Part shown: positions 12,441 through 24,310 of the stretch, piece by piece
Layout of the letters: the number at the start of each line of letters is the position of its first letter
Position numbering within the stretch: position 1 is the first letter of the stretch
NCBI GenBank assembly: GCA_009760855.2
Contig: WPIO01000023.1
Location: forward strand, 1,967,001-2,031,000
From: Cristatella mucedo
Taxonomy: Eukaryota > Bryozoa > Phylactolaemata > Cristatellidae
Length of the DNA stretch: 64,000 nt
Direction: 5' to 3'
Notes under the pieces: model-generated
Database searches by the model: none
What the model saw: the letters and a program-made list of their open reading frames with translations, nothing else
What the model was told of the DNA's origin: nothing
Program-made: the position numbers and the translations under genes

Positions 12441-14099
12441 CCTACACGCTCATTTGGGCAACGATGGTACACGGTCATTAAAGCTCATGCTTGTAGCCTC
12501 GAGTTGTCTGCTACCTTGTCAATGCAGCTTGTTCGTGTGTTATTGCATCGTAACTGATAGCTAGGATCGCGGTAGAGTGCGATAGGCTTCTCTGTCGATC
12601 TCATCGGCGGAATTTTAGAAGTGATTTTGTTTCAAGTCCGTAATACTTATTATAGTCATTTGCATCAAAAGTCGGATTTGATTTGGCCCTAATATTATAT
12701 TAAAATGACGCCGATATTGTGGTCTGGCAACTGGTTCGTGGCTGCTCGTAGGTTCCGTGTTTCCGGAAGACTAGGCTATACATACAAAATTCACTAATTG
12801 AAGACATCTGTTAAAGAAAACAGTGCTGGTCGCAGGCGAAAAGCCGATGAACAGTTCCAGACTGGACGTCGGTGCGCCTATCTTAGTATCTTCATATGAA
12901 ATGTATCTCCGCCAGTACTAACACAAAGCCGCACAGACCAAGAGTAGGTGTTGGGCGGGAAAGGTTTCTAAAGCACACTCAAATCCTAAGCTGCTCTCGG
13001 TACGTATATGGGCTCGACGAATTACCGCAATCCATGGAAATCTGCTCCAGCTAAGTGAACTTCGACCGGAATTCGAGTAAATATTGTAGTACAATATCAT
13101 TTTAATGTATTGTACAGCCAGATTTAGTGCAATTGTGCTCGTACGCGATATCACACAAATGGGCTCCAAAGACGCTTGCACCACCAAGATGCACCGCAAT
13201 CCACCACAGATTCCGCCAAAAAGTCATTGGCTTCAATTGGCTTCGTAAAGCTCCAATTTGGATTGCATATTAAACTGCATTGCTGTAAGTGTACCCGCAA
13301 AATGTCGCGCCATCGCAGCGAGTTGCAGCGAATTGCACGAGAACGGCCCCAAGAAATGGCGCGAAACGCTCCGTGGGTACGTTGTAGCTTCGAGGTTGCA
13401 CTGAACCAGCTCGTCTGCGATGTGGCATCGAGGTTTGCCTGCCTGCCTGCCTGCGGCGCCGCCCGAGCGGCCTTTGATTGAATCGGCATGAGAGCCGACT
13501 GACTGCGCCGCCGCCAACAGAACGAAGCGACGTAGCTACGACCAGCGAGCTTTGCCGCTCTCTGATCGATACTATAGCAGCAATCTTTCATGCCAGGAGC
13601 AGCATTTTCTATGCAATTTGTATAGGTTTAGGCAGAATAAAATCTACCGAATATCTGACAAACAGAGTGACCCGCATTGGATACGAATGACATTAGCCGC
13701 CACATCAATCCGAGTATTCTTGCTATTTTTCGAAGATTCTTCCCGGAGTTCAGGTCAAAGGCCCGTCTGCCAGTGCAGAGCAGCTCTGTCGTTTGCGAGT
13801 CTCCGCCCCGATTTTGGGGTGAATTCAGGTCTAAGCAGCCGTTCAACCTGATTTGCGGTTGCATGCGTAGATAAATGCAGCACATTATACGCAGCCGCCG
13901 TGCACTCCTCGTCACTTCGCCGCTCGCCAAGTTTGGCGACCCGGATGCGACAGCGAATGCGTTCAGTCTGCCGACGCCAGGCGTCTGGTTGCCTGGCCTG
14001 TTCAGCAAATGCGCTCTCGGTGCTTCGAGATCGAGCACCTTGAATGCTAGGAGACGCTCCGTTCCCGTGCATGCGTGCGTGCATGTGTGTGCGTGTGCG
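12441..14099. other. Intergenic DNA
   Basis: ORFs at 13,151-13,591 and 13,628-14,110 (both minus) are long but unrecognised and lack supporting signals. Confidence 0.4.
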
Positions 14100-14124
14100 T
14101 GCGTGCGCACGCGCGCGCGCCGCG

Positions 14125-14181
<57 letters not shown>

Positions 14182-14345
14182 AGCGTCAAGCATAGGCCAT
14201 TCATCAATCCCGCTTTGTATCCTAGACTATATATATTATGTATGGTATATATATATATATATAAATATGTATATGTATATACATACATATATATATATAT
14301 ATTATGTATGAGATATATATATATGTATATGTGTGTGTGTGTTTA
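14100..14345. repeat. (GT)n then (AT)n/(ATGT)n microsatellites
   Basis: A GC/GT-rich start leads to uninterrupted (GT)n at about 14,125-14,180 and AT/ATGT repeats at 14,226-14,345. Confidence 0.95.
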
Positions 14346-15019
14346 TATGTACATACAGCGATTAGGCTCGACGTGGAACCGATCTCCATTCCTTACTCTT
14401 AATCTAGCGTTGTCCCGATAAGCGTGGGAACGAGGCACAAGCAGCAGTAAATCAGCAACTTCTTCGCCTTTTCCCATCGATCCCAGCTCATCTCCGCGAG
14501 TTCAAATGAATGCTTGTACTACTATTGGCTCGGGTGCTAAATCCCTTGTGCAATTGAAGGCCTAAAAGCTGTATAAAAGCACAAGTAGAACCTAAGAAAT
14601 ACAGACAATGTGCTTAGGCACCAATGTTACTCTAACCAGACAGCAGCCGAGTTGCCTCATTCAATATTCGAGTTATTCAATGATTATCTGACTTTTATTT
14701 CTAGGTAAAGAGAGCTCCTCACTTGTACGTGTGAACATATGCAAGCATGTATTCGGGAAATAAGCCAACAGCAGTCCGCAAATAGCATAATGCATTAATC
14801 GCTTCAATGATATGATATAGTCAGTCAACGCGGGAACTGTTAGAGCTTAGCAGTTTCTTATTTGGATCCAGTTGTAGAGTGACCACTCTAAGGTGGTTAC
14901 ACCACAGAAAGTACACGCATGATGCTGCAAAAGAAAAAATATATGGAGTCAGCCACTCAGCTACTCGCCATTTAGTTTTATAGATCATGACCCATTCCGG
15001 GTGAGAGTCGTAGAATCTG
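14346..15019. other. Intergenic DNA
   Basis: Nothing supported. Confidence 0.5.
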
Positions 15020-15022
15020 TAA

Positions 15023-15547
15023 AGCCTGGTTCAGACTGCGATTCTTCCTTCCTACCTAGCCGAGTCTTACTTGGATTTTCCGGTTTGTATGAGGTTTAGA
15101 CGGCAGTCTAGTTCCAAGTCATCCTTCCTTCTCGCTCCGCCAACCGAGCGTTCGCGGGATGGCAGCAGCAGCGTTTCCCTACGGCCACGCTTCGCTAACG
15201 CTATCCGCTGAAACCTTTACCGCTCGCCGCCTTATAATAAAATTTTTGAACTCGGAGCTCATAATGTCTAGTAAACAGGTACTCGCATTGACAGCACCAA
15301 CGAGTTCACCGGTCAAGTCTCGCCCCCACCGCTCTTTTCGAAGCAATGCTGTAGGCGAGGCCGGAACGCCATCTATAAATGGTCACTTGCTAAGTCTTGG
15401 CAGAAAAGGTAGAACCGGGTTTGGCTGCCGAGTCTTCGCCAAGTCTTCCACAAGTCTGGACCGCCTCCCCCACCGTACTGGTATACACCGAAGACTCGAC
15501 TAGGTAGGAAACAGGTAGGAAGCAAGACACGCCGCCTAAACCGGGCT
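15023..15547. mobile_element. MITE-like element with terminal inverted repeats and TAA target duplication
   Basis: The left end AGCCTGGTTCAGACTGCG...CCTTCCTACCTAGCCGAGTCTT and the reverse complement of the right end AGCCCGGTTTAGGCGGCG...CTTCCTACCT...GTCGAGTCTT form imperfect terminal inverted repeats of about 50 bp. TAA flanks both sides (15,020-15,022 and 15,548-15,550). A 3-bp TAA duplication fits PIF/Harbinger-type insertion; no transposase is present. The ORF at 15,159-15,503 is probably fortuitous. Confidence 0.7.
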
Positions 15548-15756
15548 TAAGAGATTCTTTACCCATTTGGCATCTTGCCACAACGTCCAATTTAATTCGC
15601 GGATTGGATAGCAATGTACAGCCATCCCTCGTTTATCACGGTTAATCAGTTCCACACGCCGCCGAGATAAGCGAATTTCCGCCAAGTAGGATTCTTTATT
15701 TTATGAATCAAATATTTTCCTAGTTAGAGCATAGAGAACCTGTTCGCGACCGTCTA

Positions 15757-15907
15757 AATAATAATAACAATAATAATAATGTACTTGATAAAGCACCCCC
15801 AGAGAACTCAATCTCTTTCCAGGCGCTTTACATTTGCTGCAAAGGGAAATGCAATTAAATGGTAAGTAAAATCATGCTTGAAAAACAAACAAGATGAATA
15901 ACATGGT
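15757..15907 (-). mobile_element. LINE 3' tail inserted in the Tigger element
   Basis: The (AAT)n run followed by TGTACTTGATAAAGCACCC...AACTCAATCTCTTTCCAGGCGCTTTACATTTGCTGCAAAGGGAA is the reverse complement of the common LINE tail. It is almost identical to 58,197-58,345. Confidence 0.85.
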
Positions 15908-16189
15908 ACGATTTTTAACATTATTAGAGCCCTCTGGAATGAAATAACACCTCTTTAGTCACCAATACACTCGTATTACCCAATAAATTAGAGAAATAAG
16001 AGAAGATACGACATATTAGACGTTACAAATATCATATTATTAATATTGTGCTTTTAATTACACGTGCACACACAATTCTTACACACAGCCATTAACTTCT
16101 GATAATAGTGCAACTTGTTCGCTGATGAAGCAATGAAGATGAAGATATGTACAGCACAGCAAAGAAGAGCAAGGCTACTGCTACTCTGA

Positions 16190-17035
16190 AGGCGCGACTT
16201 CGGTAGGAGAGTCTTCAGGCGGTACATTTTTATCAGCAGGTGCGTCGTCGTCTTCTGCCACTGAAAGAGTACTAGGCGTAGGCGGTGGGTGTCTTGGTGA
16301 GCGGCTAAAGAACATCGGGATAGGCAGTTGCTGGCGCTGTCTTTTCATAAGCGCGAGGAGGCTTTTTTAGGGTTTCTATCGCTCCATTGAGTGCATTCCA
16401 GAGCCACAATGCACGCATCATTTGTGGGTCCTATTTGCAAATCGTATCGTGTACTTCCTTAAAGGTTCTCACGACTTTCGAGAGACGCTCAAGTGTAAGG
16501 TCAACTTCCTCCTCTTCCTCCTGACCCCCAGTAACCTCTGGCTCATCCTCTTCCTCGCCCTCACTCGCAGACTTAGACATCTCCACCAACCAGATCTTCG
16601 TCAGTTATCCGGATCTGAATGCGTCTCCGCCAGCTCAATCACGTCATCGCGGGTCGTACACGACTTCTTCCAGCAGCCGGGCTAGCCTAACTGCCTTATC
16701 CACTGCCGAGCTGCTTATATTCTCTGGGGTGAATCATCTGTAGTCGTGGAGAATTTCAGGCCACTACTTCTTCCAGCTGGCCTTCATGGTCTCCGTCTTC
16801 ATGTCCTTCAAAGCGGCCCAGATGTTCTTCAGACATGTCGCGATGGTATACTGCTGCCAGTACTCCTTCAGCAAGAAGTCGGCCTCAAAGTCCATGCCTT
16901 CGACGAGGTGCTGCAGGGCGCTATCGCGTGTAGACGGCCTTGAACTCGCGAGTAACACCTTGATCAATGGGCTGGATCGGCCAAGTGATATTAGGAGGAA
17001 GGAACTCAATCCGCACACCGTCGTAGGATAGATTT
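16190..17035 (-). pseudogene. Tigger/pogo transposase C-terminal pseudogene
   Basis: The minus strand reads EFLPPNITWPIQPIDQGV and EFKAVYTR, the pogo/Tigger DDE motif (LPPN.TS..QPMDQGVI..FK..Y.R). Then come FLLKEYWQQYTIATCLKNIW and TMKASWKK, the typical DY...I..A...I..AW..V...T...CW pattern, and an acidic C-terminal segment. Internal stops and frameshifts are visible, so it is nonfunctional. Confidence 0.85.
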
Positions 17036-17283
17036 AAGGTGGTGCTCTAATACACAGGCCTACAGTCTGTGCGCACAGTAATTTTAATTTTAATTGTCAT
17101 ACAGGGGCGTATAATTGACTCAGACAACCGAGTGAGAGCTGTATTATTATCACTATCTCGATCAAGTTTTTAATGAGCATATTTGAAAAAACCGCGATAG
17201 AGTAAAGCAGAGAGAAAAGCGAGAAATGGTGAAAGACGACAGTAGCTGATTGGCCGACTGGCTCTCGGCCGGCGGAGTTTATC

Positions 17284-17376
17284 GATCGTGCTTCCTTTAT
17301 AGCAATTGTACAGCACCTAGAAAGATATTTAGTTCTCTGGGAGCGCTTTACCAAATGTATTGTTATTATTATTATG
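17284..17376 (+). mobile_element. LINE 3' tail
   Basis: CAGCACCTAGAAAGATATTTAGTTCTCTGGGAGCGCTTTACCAAATGTATTGTTATT. Confidence 0.75.
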
Positions 17377-17854
17377 GCCTACTGTACATGTTGTAGCTGG
17401 TATATGGCCTCGTCATTTCCCCTACGGTCAGTTTATGGCCTAGTGGACTTTATGGCGCTGCTGCCAATAGTTGATGGGAAGATGGTTTTGTGAGTGTTTG
17501 AGGAAATTTATTAGGGTGAGTCAGGTCCTGCAGAAGCCGGGGTTGGGGGTGAGTTTCGATCAGAACGTCGGCCAGAGCGGTGGCATGGTGACCCCCTGCT
17601 AGCTTCCGTGTAAGAATACACGTTTTGTTGACGCCCGCCAAAGTGCTCGCGTTCCGTCGCGTGAGCGCCGTTCTTGTGTTAAAGTACAAGGAATTTAAAT
17701 ACTCCAACGATGACATCGCAAGGCCACTTGTCAGCACGGTGCCTCAGATAGGATCATCGCAGAATAAAAAGCCTATCCATGAAGGAACCTTCTGGACGTA
17801 TGCTAACACAAAGTGGCTACAGCTTGTTTGAGGAATGCACCTTCAAAATAAAGG
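17377..17854. other. Intergenic DNA
   Basis: Nothing supported. Confidence 0.45.
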
Positions 17855-17950
17855 TTGGCTGATTTAACAGCCTCAATCGCGTGCCAGCAGAAAAGCCCCG
17901 GCGGCGGCTATCATCCTCGCTTGTACTGGGCAGTAAAGAATTGTCTCCCC
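17855..17950 (-). mobile_element. SINE-B 3' fragment
   Basis: GGCTGATTTAACAGCCTC followed by a CGGCTATCATC block and CAGTAAAGAATTGTC matches SINE-B on the minus strand. Confidence 0.6.
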
Positions 17951-18506
17951 AGTGGCCTTAGTGACCTTAGTGACCTTACAACCTGGGCAGCAAGAGTGAG
18001 GATGCAGCTGCAAGGACTGCGTGATGCACTGTAAGCCACTCGTTATCGTGTCATCTTTTCCTTGTACCCTTGCATGTCCCTTTGCAGTGTCCCGAAGCGG
18101 TTGCCAGCGGCCTTGCAAATCGAGCAAAAGACCTTAGCGCCAAAGCTTTGGATACGAGAATGGCATCCGCATAAGCATCGACAAATTACAGATTCACATA
18201 GACGCAATGTCAGACTCAAAGCTTTCGCAGAAAATCGGTCCGCATCCATATTCAGAGGCTTTTTAAATGTCTCTAAAGTATTTGAAGAGTACTGCGCAAC
18301 GGTTAGATAATGGCAGTACCGGACATTTTAATGAACGCCTCTCGAAAGCAGCAATCGTCGTCAGTCAAAACATTTCCGTATACCCAACATATTCGGAAAA
18401 TTGAAAATATGCGTGAGCACAGTGTGCATTGTAAAGTGCAGCTGAAATACAAGTAGAGGAGCATTTCATGGGGTCCCCCTAAATATGCAATGTTCATGTA
18501 CACGAC

Positions 18507-18577
18507 TGGAAAGTGCCTAGAAAGAGATTTTGTTCCTCGAGGTCGCTAAACAAATGTATTATTATTATTATTATTAC
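18507..18577 (+). mobile_element. LINE 3' tail
   Basis: AAAGTGCCTAGAAAGAGATTTTGTTCCTCGAGGTCGCTAAACAAATG plus (TAT)n. Confidence 0.75.
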
Positions 18578-18864
18578 ACTATAATAGCTCCCTATAAGTC
18601 GCAGCTGGTGTCATGTTTAAGTGACCAATATTCTAGCCAAACTTTGACATGCACTAGCACATAGAACGAAGTGACACAGTAGGGCTTCTTGAAATTGCAA
18701 TAAAAACTTGCTCACCCAAAGAGACTCGATTGCTTCTCAAGGTGCAATCGTTTTGCTACATTAGAACGTTGATCTAATCAATGCGAGTCGCCTTTCTCTG
18801 GGACGACGCAGCCTCTGAGCACGGCCCTGCCTCGAAAGAAGCGCCAAGTGCATCGCTCAGGGCA

Positions 18865-19196
<332 letters not shown>

Positions 19197-19197
<1 letters not shown>

Positions 19198-20439
19198 GAG
19201 GCCCACGTGTAACACCCCTTTCCCTGCCGCCTGCCCCCCCCCCAGCTTGGCTGGATCCCATGGGTCTAATGGCTAAGCATGTTCGACGCCAGGCCCACTG
19301 TACCAACTAGAGCTCAACAAAGAGCCTCCTGTGGTCTCCCCCTCCCCTCCATTAGTCGGGGGGGGGTTCAAATTGCATTGATAAGACTTGGAATGAAACC
19401 AGCCGAAAAGCATTCAAGTGAGCGATGGCATCAGGCTGCAAGGTCAACAAGGTCATCCAGCCATACTCAGTCACCGGGTGGTAGCCTAGTGGACAGTGTG
19501 TCACGATTTCTGCTCTGACGTCCCAGTCGTGTGAAATACGCTAACTGGCAGGATTTTGTGCAGGTCTGCTAGCAGCCCATCGTCACCCGGAGCCTCGTGC
19601 AATAGATAGGTGAACTTCCAAGCCTACAATAGCTAGATGAGCTGCCAAGCCTGTGGTACCTGCATCTTGCAAGCACCAGGCCACTGTAATGTCATGATTG
19701 ATGAGATGATAGACTAAACTCTCGTCTTTCAGACATCAGGTCCTGGATGTCATTCAACCTCTTAATTCTAGATGTGACTGAAGCCTCGATCCTCATAGGA
19801 CACCCTAAACAAGTTGATTGGAGTAATGATTTTGTGCCCCTAATTTCAGGTACCATTGAGGGAGTTCCTGTTATCTAGGTGTCCCCTTTTACGACCACGT
19901 TGTACTTAAAAGTTTGCTCAGTACATTGCTTCTGCTCTCAGCCACCAAAATTGCTCTTGTCCAATATTAAGAGCCACTCTGTGTTCCTTGATAGGAACTA
20001 AAATCTGCTTGCTGCCATGGCTAGCTACGAATCTTATCAACTCCCCGGCTCTCATTTGGCTAGAAAAAAGCAACTTGCGATTGGCAGACAAAGTCATTGT
20101 TTTTGCCGGCCGAAATGGTTGGCATTCACACTGTTCTTCTTTCTAGGTATACAGGTAGCTAGTTTCAACTCCTTATGGTGGAGAACCATTTTCGAATTTA
20201 TATTTTTTTCTTTGGGATTGAGTATCGCTGTAAATCCGCCTGACAGTTAAGCTATGCATATGCATTTCATTTTTTTAAAGCTAGTGCTAAATGTGACTGA
20301 AAGGTTAGTGCTCAGATCAAGGAAATTCGGTAATCCCATTCCATTTGCTCAAAGAGCTCCGGTGCCTTCTGGAAAAAGAGTAACTAAAAGCAGCGATCTC
20401 TAGCTCTAGCTCTGCAAGGCTCCTACCAGCCAGTGCTCA
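19197..20439. other. Intergenic DNA
   Basis: An ORF at 20,017-20,250 has one hydrophobic stretch but no recognisable family or supporting signal. Confidence 0.4.
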
Positions 20440-20570
20440 GCTTGAACGAAGAGCTGGACACAGAGCGAAGTTTTTCGGCTTTGTGGGAAGCCAGTGCAGG
20501 TCGGTGAGAAGTATTGTAATGCGACGAAAATGCCGTTCACGACAGACAAGCTTAGCTGCTGAGTTTGTCT
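20440..20570 (-). mobile_element. LINE internal fragment
   Basis: CCAGTGCAGGTCGGTGAGAAGT...CACGACAGACAAGCTTAGCTGC matches 58,752-58,825, the RT thumb-encoding part of the LINE on the minus strand. Confidence 0.7.
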
Positions 20571-21077
20571 CTATGATAAATAATAAATGAGCAGGAAATC
20601 CCCTTTCAACAGGTACGATATTATCTAGTTATGCGACCGTCTTAGGATTACTGACTCTGCTTTTTCTTTTCTCAGTCTTGAAAAGCTAAACGTCACAATC
20701 GGCCTCACGTAATTTGTATGACTGAACTGGCCGACTGTGCGAGCACACAGCTCGTTGAGTTGGGCTCATGTGTGTCTTACAACGATGAACAGAGCGTTGC
20801 ATTGAAATAATGTACTCACCAAAATGCAATCAGCTTGCCGTTTAGGCTGTCTGCGATACGCCACAGCTAGGGGACATCTCTAACGGAGGACAGCCAGCAC
20901 CAAGTCGATGCATGCCTGCACACCGACCGATGCCTACCAGCATCAGACCTCTCGATAGTGGTCTTACCCGGCACATTCCAAAACAAAGTGCAGAGAATAT
21001 CAGCAGAGCACTCTCGCTTGGCCCCCTCGATCTGGAAGCAATGCTACTCGTTGCTATGAGGAAAAATATAAAAAAAT
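20571..21077. other. Intergenic DNA
   Basis: Nothing supported. Confidence 0.45.
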
Positions 21078-21221
21078 GTAATTAGTTTGCATAGCACCCC
21101 AAGAGAACTTAATCTCTTTTCAGGCGCTCGACATAGGCCTCGGGGCTCGAGCCCACGACCTCAGCCTCAGGCTTTGGTCAGGGCGAGCACCTTAACCGCT
21201 GGACCACACCAGCTCGGCGAG
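21078..21221 (-). mobile_element. SINE-A, well preserved
   Basis: The minus strand reads GCTGGTGTGGTCCAGCGGTTAAGGTGCTCGCCCTGACC with B-box-like GGGCTCGAGCCCCGAGG, then the LINE-like tail ending GGTGCTATGCAAAC. The A and B box arrangement is tRNA-derived. Confidence 0.85.
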
Positions 21222-21365
21222 GAGGAAATTGCAAAGCAGTTGCTGCCGATGAGATATCCGATAATTAGGGTCGAGGTTCGAGTCCTGAAGCATGCGACCC
21301 TTAATTTCGGGCTGCAAGTGGAAGTGATTGCTGCCTGCTAAAGATATTAAATAAATAAATAAATC

Positions 21366-21532
21366 CTAGCTGATGAAACAGCCTCTTTTTGTATAGCGAC
21401 AGAAGAGTCTTTACGGCTATCACCACCGCTTGCCGTGGCGATAAAGAATCGCCCACCGCAGGAATCGAACCCACGACCTCGGGACCGAGGTCGTGAAAGC
21501 AACCGCCTTACCTAGTGTGCCATCACGGCTCT
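21366..21532 (-). mobile_element. SINE-B, best-preserved copy
   Basis: The minus strand reads AGCCGTGATGGCACACTAGGTAAGGCGG, GAGGTCGTGGGTTCGATTCCTGCGGTGGGCGATTCTTTATCGCC, then CTTCTGTCGCTATAC and AGGCTG. GGTTCGATTCC is a perfect B box. An AATAAATAAATAA-type stretch abuts it at 21,343-21,362. Confidence 0.85.
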
Positions 21533-21959
21533 GGTGCTACACAAATAATGCTGCTGAAGCAGCCGACCTTTACCTAACCTTACTCCTAGAGCCCAATCAA
21601 TCGCCTTTTTTTCCAAATGATCAAAGAACACTTATTGATTTATGATTACCCTCAAAGCCGAGCAGGATATAACAAGACAATTAAATGAAAAAATATAAAA
21701 TAATAAAATGTATAACCTAATTAAATAAAATAATTTAATGATACAATTAAATATGGATCAAACTGAATCATTTAGCGACCATCACAGCCATGGCATCGCT
21801 GGTATGGACAGAGTTAGTGGAATGAGGGGTTGTGAGTCGTGATGGCACACAAGGTAAGCTGGTTGCTTTGCACGACACCCCACGACTCGAGCCCACTGCT
21901 GCTGTGGTCATCAAATGCATTCACCCTCACCTCGTCCGTTAAAGCTGAGCACTTGCCGA

Positions 21960-22505
21960 CCTCGAAAAGATCTTCAAGGTTTTGTCGCTCACTTTTAGGC
22001 GCGCCTTCATTCTTTGGCTCCAGCCTATCTCTCAGATCTACTCCCCCACCAGGCCAAGCATCGTACAACTTGCTTTTCGGAATCTAACAGTTTACCAATA
22101 CCTCGTACAAACCTCAAATCCTTTGGAAACCGTGCATGCAGTTCTTATGCTCCCAAAGCATGGAATTCACTCCCGTCTTGCGTCACGACATCCCCTGACT
22201 TGACCACATTTAAAAAGAACTTAAAAACCTACATATTTATGACAGCATTTAGTGGGTCCCTGTGATTCGTCCTTTATGTGCTTATGCGTGCTGACACTGA
22301 GTATGCTGCCAATAACCACACTTGCATGTTGGCCCTGTGCATGTAGTTACCATGTAGTTAGTTACCTTACCAGGTTATTCGTATTGCTTATCAAGCATGA
22401 TCCCATTCACTATTCGATCGTGCTTCCCTTTGCAGCAAATGTTAAGCGCCTAGAAAGAGATTGAGTTCTCCGAGGGCGCTTTATCAAGTGCATTACTATT
22501 ATTTT
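21960..22505 (+). mobile_element. CR1/L2-like LINE 3' end (ORF2 C-terminus plus tail)
   Basis: APAYLSDLLPHQAKHRTT, then APKAWNSLPS and TTFKKNLKTYIF match the standard LINE ORF2 C-terminal motifs (APSYL..LL, A...WNSLP, F...LKT.LF) with frameshifts. The 3' tail AAATGTTAAGCGCCTAGAAAGAGATTGAGTTCTCCGAGGGCGCTTTATC ends at about 22,505. Confidence 0.85.
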
Positions 22506-23384
22506 CAATTTGAGCAAATATGAAAGAATGTGGAGGCTTGGCTTTTATTAGGAGTAGCTTTTATTGTAGGAGTATTTGCCGAAGAACCACTTAAGCTGCA
22601 TTTGCATTGCCTACCTTGCATGTACCAATAGTAAAATAGTGCCATTGGTCATCCTCTTATCAACACATACACAGAGCTTACATGATTTGTCCATTCACGA
22701 CCAAACCCCTCAAACTAGCCCACACCAGCATATCAGGTACTGTACAATCATAGAAAGCTGCCGAAGACTGAAGCTAGTTTGCATGCAGGTGCACGGCGCT
22801 GCTGGTACTGCCTGATGGTGCAATAAAGGACTCGGCGGCCTGTGTATCAGCACTCCACTGCTGCACGGGTTTGCCTGCTCGAATCTTACCCTCCTACTTG
22901 GCCGTGCCTAGAGTCTGTCTTGTGCGCAATTGCAGCATTTTTATTTGTCGACTTGCTGATGACATCCGAGCAAACCAGCTGCTCTGCTTGATTTGGACAA
23001 GCTAAATCTTAGCAGACACTTAGCTGTCTCCCATGCTCTAGTACACCTGGGCAGGCTCTGGGAAGCTGCAATAGTGCTGCTAGGTGGGGGTTTGCAGCCC
23101 AGCAGGGCTGACCGTAGTCACAGGAGCAGTGCAACTCTGAATGAGCAGGCGTTTTTCTGCACTCCTCCTGTGATCGGTATTGCATTAGTCATACCGACTG
23201 AGCTGCTGCTGCTGCACTATTGTGGCTTTAGCCTTAGCCAACCGCCGTCCTTGCACTGTCCTTGATGGAGTCGAGCATCGAGAGTGCTTGTGACGCCGTG
23301 CATCGAGAGTCAAGCTCCTCAGCAGCTGCAGGTCGTCCCTTGCACTAAATTGAAATCTTTTGGTAATCAAGCCTTCGAATCACT
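22506..23384. other. Intergenic DNA
   Basis: Nothing supported. Confidence 0.45.
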
Positions 23385-23480
23385 TTCCGTCAATGGTCAC
23401 TGCCAGCAATGACCCAGCATCTTTCATGTCTCAGCTAAAGATGCATCTGTTCCAGTCAGCTTTCCCTTTGGCCCAGTGAG
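23385..23480 (+). mobile_element. LINE ORF2 C-terminal trace
   Basis: It reads ASFMSQLKMHLFQSAF, matching the LINE C-terminal pattern F...LK..LF..AF. Confidence 0.5.
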
Positions 23481-23528
23481 TTGTCTTGTTGTTGTTTAGG
23501 TGAGCTTTGCATATGTACCAGATTCGCC

Positions 23529-23700
23529 GTGATGGCACACCAGAGGTAAGGCGGTTGCTTTTTACGACCTCTGTCCCGAGGTCGCGGGTTTGAATCCTGC
23601 GGTGGGCGATCCTCGATTGCTGCCGAAAGCAGCGGCTATAGCCATAGCCAGGCTCTCCTGTCGCTTTACGAAGAGGCTGTCAAATCAGCTAGCATTTCAT
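23529..23700 (+). mobile_element. SINE-B
   Basis: GCCGTGATGGCACACCAGAGGTAAGGCGGTTGCTTT, B box GGTTTGAATCCTGCGGTGGGCGAT and the AGAGGCTGTCAAATCAGCTAG end. Confidence 0.85.
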
Positions 23701-23794
23701 TCAATGCATGTAACTTGCTAGATGTACTGCTTACCTGTCTGTGGTCACTGGTGTGTTCATGTTTGCTTTAGCATGACCACCTAAGCATGATATA

Positions 23795-23940
23795 ATGATA
23801 ATAATAATAATAATGCACTTGATAAAGCGCCCTCAGAGAACTCAGTCTCTTTCTAGGCGCTTAACATTTGCTGCAAAGGGAAGCACGATTGAATGGTGAG
23901 TAATATCATGCTTGATAAACACGAATAACATTCTCCGGGC
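23795..23940 (-). mobile_element. LINE 3' tail
   Basis: (AAT)n, then GCACTTGATAAAGCGCCCTCAGAGAACTCAGTCTCTTTCTAGGCGCTTAACATTTGC. Confidence 0.85.
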
Positions 23941-24019
23941 ATTATGATACGTGTTTGCTCGGGCATGCTTGATACCGAACGTGTCCCCCAACCCTTGGCC
24001 GTGGTGAATTCTCTCGAAG

Positions 24020-24310
24020 CAAGCTGTAAAGCACCTGGATAGAGATTAAGTTCTCATTCGGGGTATTATACACTAACAAAGTATTTCCATTAGTATCATT
24101 AAGATTCATATGCCAGACTCGTCCCAATGGCCAACGACAACGAAATGCATTAGCTTGCACTCGGATGTAAACCTAGTGGTGCTGTGCTTGCACGTCACGA
24201 CCCAGGTCGTGGGTTTGAGTCCTGGTGCCGGCAGCTCTTTATTGCCACTGCAAGCTATAATGACAGTCGCTAAGGCTCTTCTGCTGCTCTGAGTACGCTG
24301 ATCTTTACTT
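24020..24310 (+). mobile_element. LINE/SINE-A-type tail followed by a SINE-B-like copy
   Basis: GTAAAGCACCTGGATAGAGATTAAGTTCTC at 24,024-24,053 is the shared tail. At 24,165-24,300, GGTCGTGGGTTTGAGTCCTGGTGCCGGCAG with TCTTTATTGCCACTGCAAG and AGTCGCTAAGGCTCTTCTGC follows SINE-B order. Confidence 0.6.

Larger units (their letters stand above)
15619..17240 (-). mobile_element. Tigger/pogo-type DNA transposon, decayed
   Basis: The left terminus CATCCCTCGTTTATCACGG...GATAAGCGAATTTCCGCCAAGTAGG at 15,619-15,700 is typical of Tigger ends, after a TA. Matching remnants of the other end (AAAACCGCGATAGAGTAAAGC, AAAGCGAGAAATGG) are at 17,187-17,230. The transposase C-terminus lies on the minus strand between them. 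A LINE tail is inserted at 15,757-15,907. Confidence 0.8.
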
